Below are positions 14,232 to 15,708 of a DNA stretch of 15,708 bases, one piece after another (positions within the stretch are counted from its first letter, which is position 1; every line of letters starts with the position of its first letter). Under the pieces are notes generated by a model that was given only the letters and a program-made list of their open reading frames with translations, was not told the DNA's origin and ran no database searches. The position numbers were made by a program, and so were the translations under genes. Origin of the DNA: JAICIG01 sp035532215 (GTDB lineage: Bacteria > Planctomycetota > Planctomycetia > Pirellulales > JAICIG01); NCBI GenBank assembly GCA_035532215.1, contig DATKRK010000442.1:1-15708 (forward strand), written 5' to 3'.

Positions 14232-15707
14232 TCAGCGGCGCTCGAAGACGACGCAGTGAGCGTCTTCGAAGACCTGCCGCCAGCGCGGCGAGCTGCGCAG
14301 GGCTTCGAGCAATGAGACGGAGAGTCGATCGCACCACACCACCCGCTCGATGCCATATTTGTCGAGCGCCGCCTGCCAGTCCCCCTCGGCGGCGCCAATC
14401 TGCAGATAGTCGTTCCAAACCTCATCGGGAAACGACTCGATGCGGCTGTCGTTGAAGACCTTGACGTCGGGATACAAAAACCAGGTCAGATAGGCGCCCC
14501 ACGAGACGGGCGCGAAGACGTTGCCGCGGAATTCGGCGTCGCGCAGGAACGCGACCGCTCCGGCTGGTTCGTGAATGCCGCTCGGACGCCGCTTCGATTC
14601 AGGCAACAGAGGGTTCAGTTCTCGCGTCCAAGGCAACGTGCCGAGCGCGACGGCGAGCAAGACGGCGACGATCGGCCGCGGCGCAGCGTTTCGCGAAGAC
14701 TTGGGAAGCAGCGCGGCGATGAGCGGCGAGGCGATCGGCGGCGCGACCAGCGCCCACCAAATTACCATTCGCTGTGCCTGGCCTGCCAGCAATAAAAAGG
14801 CGACCAGCAACAGCAACTCGACCGGCTTGAGCCGCCGGCGACTGAGGCCCAACAGTACGACCAAGCCGGCGATCGATGCGAAATAGACGTCGCCCGTGAA
14901 GGTTCCGAAACTCGTCGGCAGCCATTCCAGGATGCCGCGCACGGCGGATTTCGACGAGGTGTTAAGCACGTAGTCGAGCGTTCGCGAAGGCTGCGGGTTG
15001 GCGAACATCGTTGCCGCGGCGACCAGCGTGCAAGCCAGATAACAGGGCACGACGCCTTCGGCCAGCCACGACCGCCAGGGTCGGCCGCCGATTTGCTCGA
15101 CGATTCTCTCTAAGATGGCGCCGCACAAAAAGATGCCCGGCAGCACGACGCCCAGGGCGAACGCGCCGTGCATGTTGGTCCACAGCACCTCGATGATCGC
15201 CACCGCAGCGACGGCGCGCGCTCTCCCCGGCCATTGCCACAGCACGTACAGTTCGCAAGCAAAGAAGACGGCGGATATCGCTTGGGGACGAACGCCAAAG
15301 TTCGAAATGGCCAGCGCCAACCCGGCCAGTCCGGCGAATGCCGCAGCGTAATCGTCGCTCGATCGCAACCGGCAGAGCCGCACCATCAGGCCGATCGCCG
15401 CGGCGTAACAAACGCCCGCCACGAATTGACAAAGATCGAAACCGCCCGCCCGATAGAGCAAGTACGTCGCCAACTCCGCCAGCCAGTTCTGATTGACCAC
15501 CTCGCTGCCGGCGATGGTGCAAGTGAACGGGTCGCGCTCGGCGAGCGTGCCGGTTTCCCAGATCAGCCGGCCCGTGTTCGCGTGCAGCCAGAAATCAACC
15601 GGGTGGTCGGCATCCAGCGAGACGTGGACCAGCGCCAACAAGGCCGGCAAGGCGAGCCAGACGGCGCCCATCGTGACAGGGCGGCGATGCGAGGCTGGAA
15701 CGATCAT
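14232..15707 (-). CDS. Polytopic membrane protein, glycosyltransferase-C-like, with soluble C-terminal domain; start uncertain
   Basis: 491 residues from an ATG one base inside the window edge, so the true start may lie outside. About ten hydrophobic segments can be seen. They include residues 14-31, 91-112, 120-137, 145-158, 165-200 (two segments), 217-236, 275-289, 297-313, 316-333 and 344-360. The N-terminal loop DFWLHANTGRLIWETG, then DPFTCTIAGSEVVNQNWLAE (38-78), is a signature I associate with uncharacterised membrane proteins of planctomycetes and Bacteroidetes. Their layout resembles GT-C glycosyltransferases, in which an acidic residue in the first external loop is catalytic. The C-terminal 110 residues or so (GAVAFLRDAEFRGNVFAPVSWGAY onwards) look like the soluble domain of such enzymes. 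Acceptor and donor are unknown, and a non-enzymatic membrane role is possible. Confidence 0.75.
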   Translation of the reverse strand: MIVPASHRRPVTMGAVWLALPALLALVHVSLDADHPVDFWLHANTGRLIWETGTLAERDPFTCTIAGSEVVNQNWLAELATYLLYRAGGFDLCQFVAGVCYAAAIGLMVRLCRLRSSDDYAAAFAGLAGLALAISNFGVRPQAISAVFFACELYVLWQWPGRARAVAAVAIIEVLWTNMHGAFALGVVLPGIFLCGAILERIVEQIGGRPWRSWLAEGVVPCYLACTLVAAATMFANPQPSRTLDYVLNTSSKSAVRGILEWLPTSFGTFTGDVYFASIAGLVVLLGLSRRRLKPVELLLLVAFLLLAGQAQRMVIWWALVAPPIASPLIAALLPKSSRNAAPRPIVAVLLAVALGTLPWTRELNPLLPESKRRPSGIHEPAGAVAFLRDAEFRGNVFAPVSWGAYLTWFLYPDVKVFNDSRIESFPDEVWNDYLQIGAAEGDWQAALDKYGIERVVWCDRLSVSLLEALRSSPRWRQVFEDAHCVVFERR

Positions 15708-15708
15708 T

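Overview
The window looks like the chromosome of a planctomycete, probably of the Pirellulales type. The evidence is gene content rather than a marker gene. There are three DUF1501 proteins with Tat-type leaders, a planctomycete-type cytochrome/DUF1549/DUF1553 protein, and a large secreted protein with pre-peptidase C-terminal (PPC) domains. There is also a BlaI/BlaR1-like pair whose sensor ends in a secretin-like domain, and the sequence is GC-rich throughout. No rRNA, tRNA, CRISPR array, insertion sequence or phage gene was recognised.

Layout. Positions 1-585 hold no intact gene: there is a long perfect inverted repeat (88-169) and the decayed 5' end of a gamma-glutamyltransferase gene (about 240-560, minus strand). 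Positions 586-3179 (minus) are a two-gene operon encoding a BlaI/MecI-family repressor and an M56 (BlaR1-like) membrane metallopeptidase; the genes overlap by four bases. Upstream of the repressor gene lie two TACA-N2-TGTA operators over a plausible promoter. Diverging from that region is a plus-strand DUF1501 gene (3347-4759). It converges on the last gene of a minus-strand operon, and both stop codons share the same four bases (CTAG).

The operon (13173 down to 4756) has four tightly spaced genes. In order of transcription they encode a PSCyt1-like/DUF1549/DUF1553 protein, a DUF1501 protein, a large PPC-domain exported protein, and a second DUF1501 protein with a C-terminal extension of about 245 residues. 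A good sigma70-like promoter lies 46-82 bases upstream of the first start codon. Further along are a small class I methyltransferase-like gene (13446-14009, minus), a pair of 46-bp tandem hairpin repeats (14115-14216), and a polytopic membrane protein (14232-15707, minus) whose start lies at the window edge.

How the genes may work together (inference). All four operon products carry export-type leaders: two Sec-like and two Tat-like. One has two potential haem-attachment sites, so this is probably a cell-envelope module, but the reaction and substrate are unknown. The BlaI/BlaR1-like pair is a protease-relieved repressor switch. Because its operators lie between it and the divergent DUF1501 gene, that gene is a candidate extra target. 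No beta-lactamase is visible in the window.
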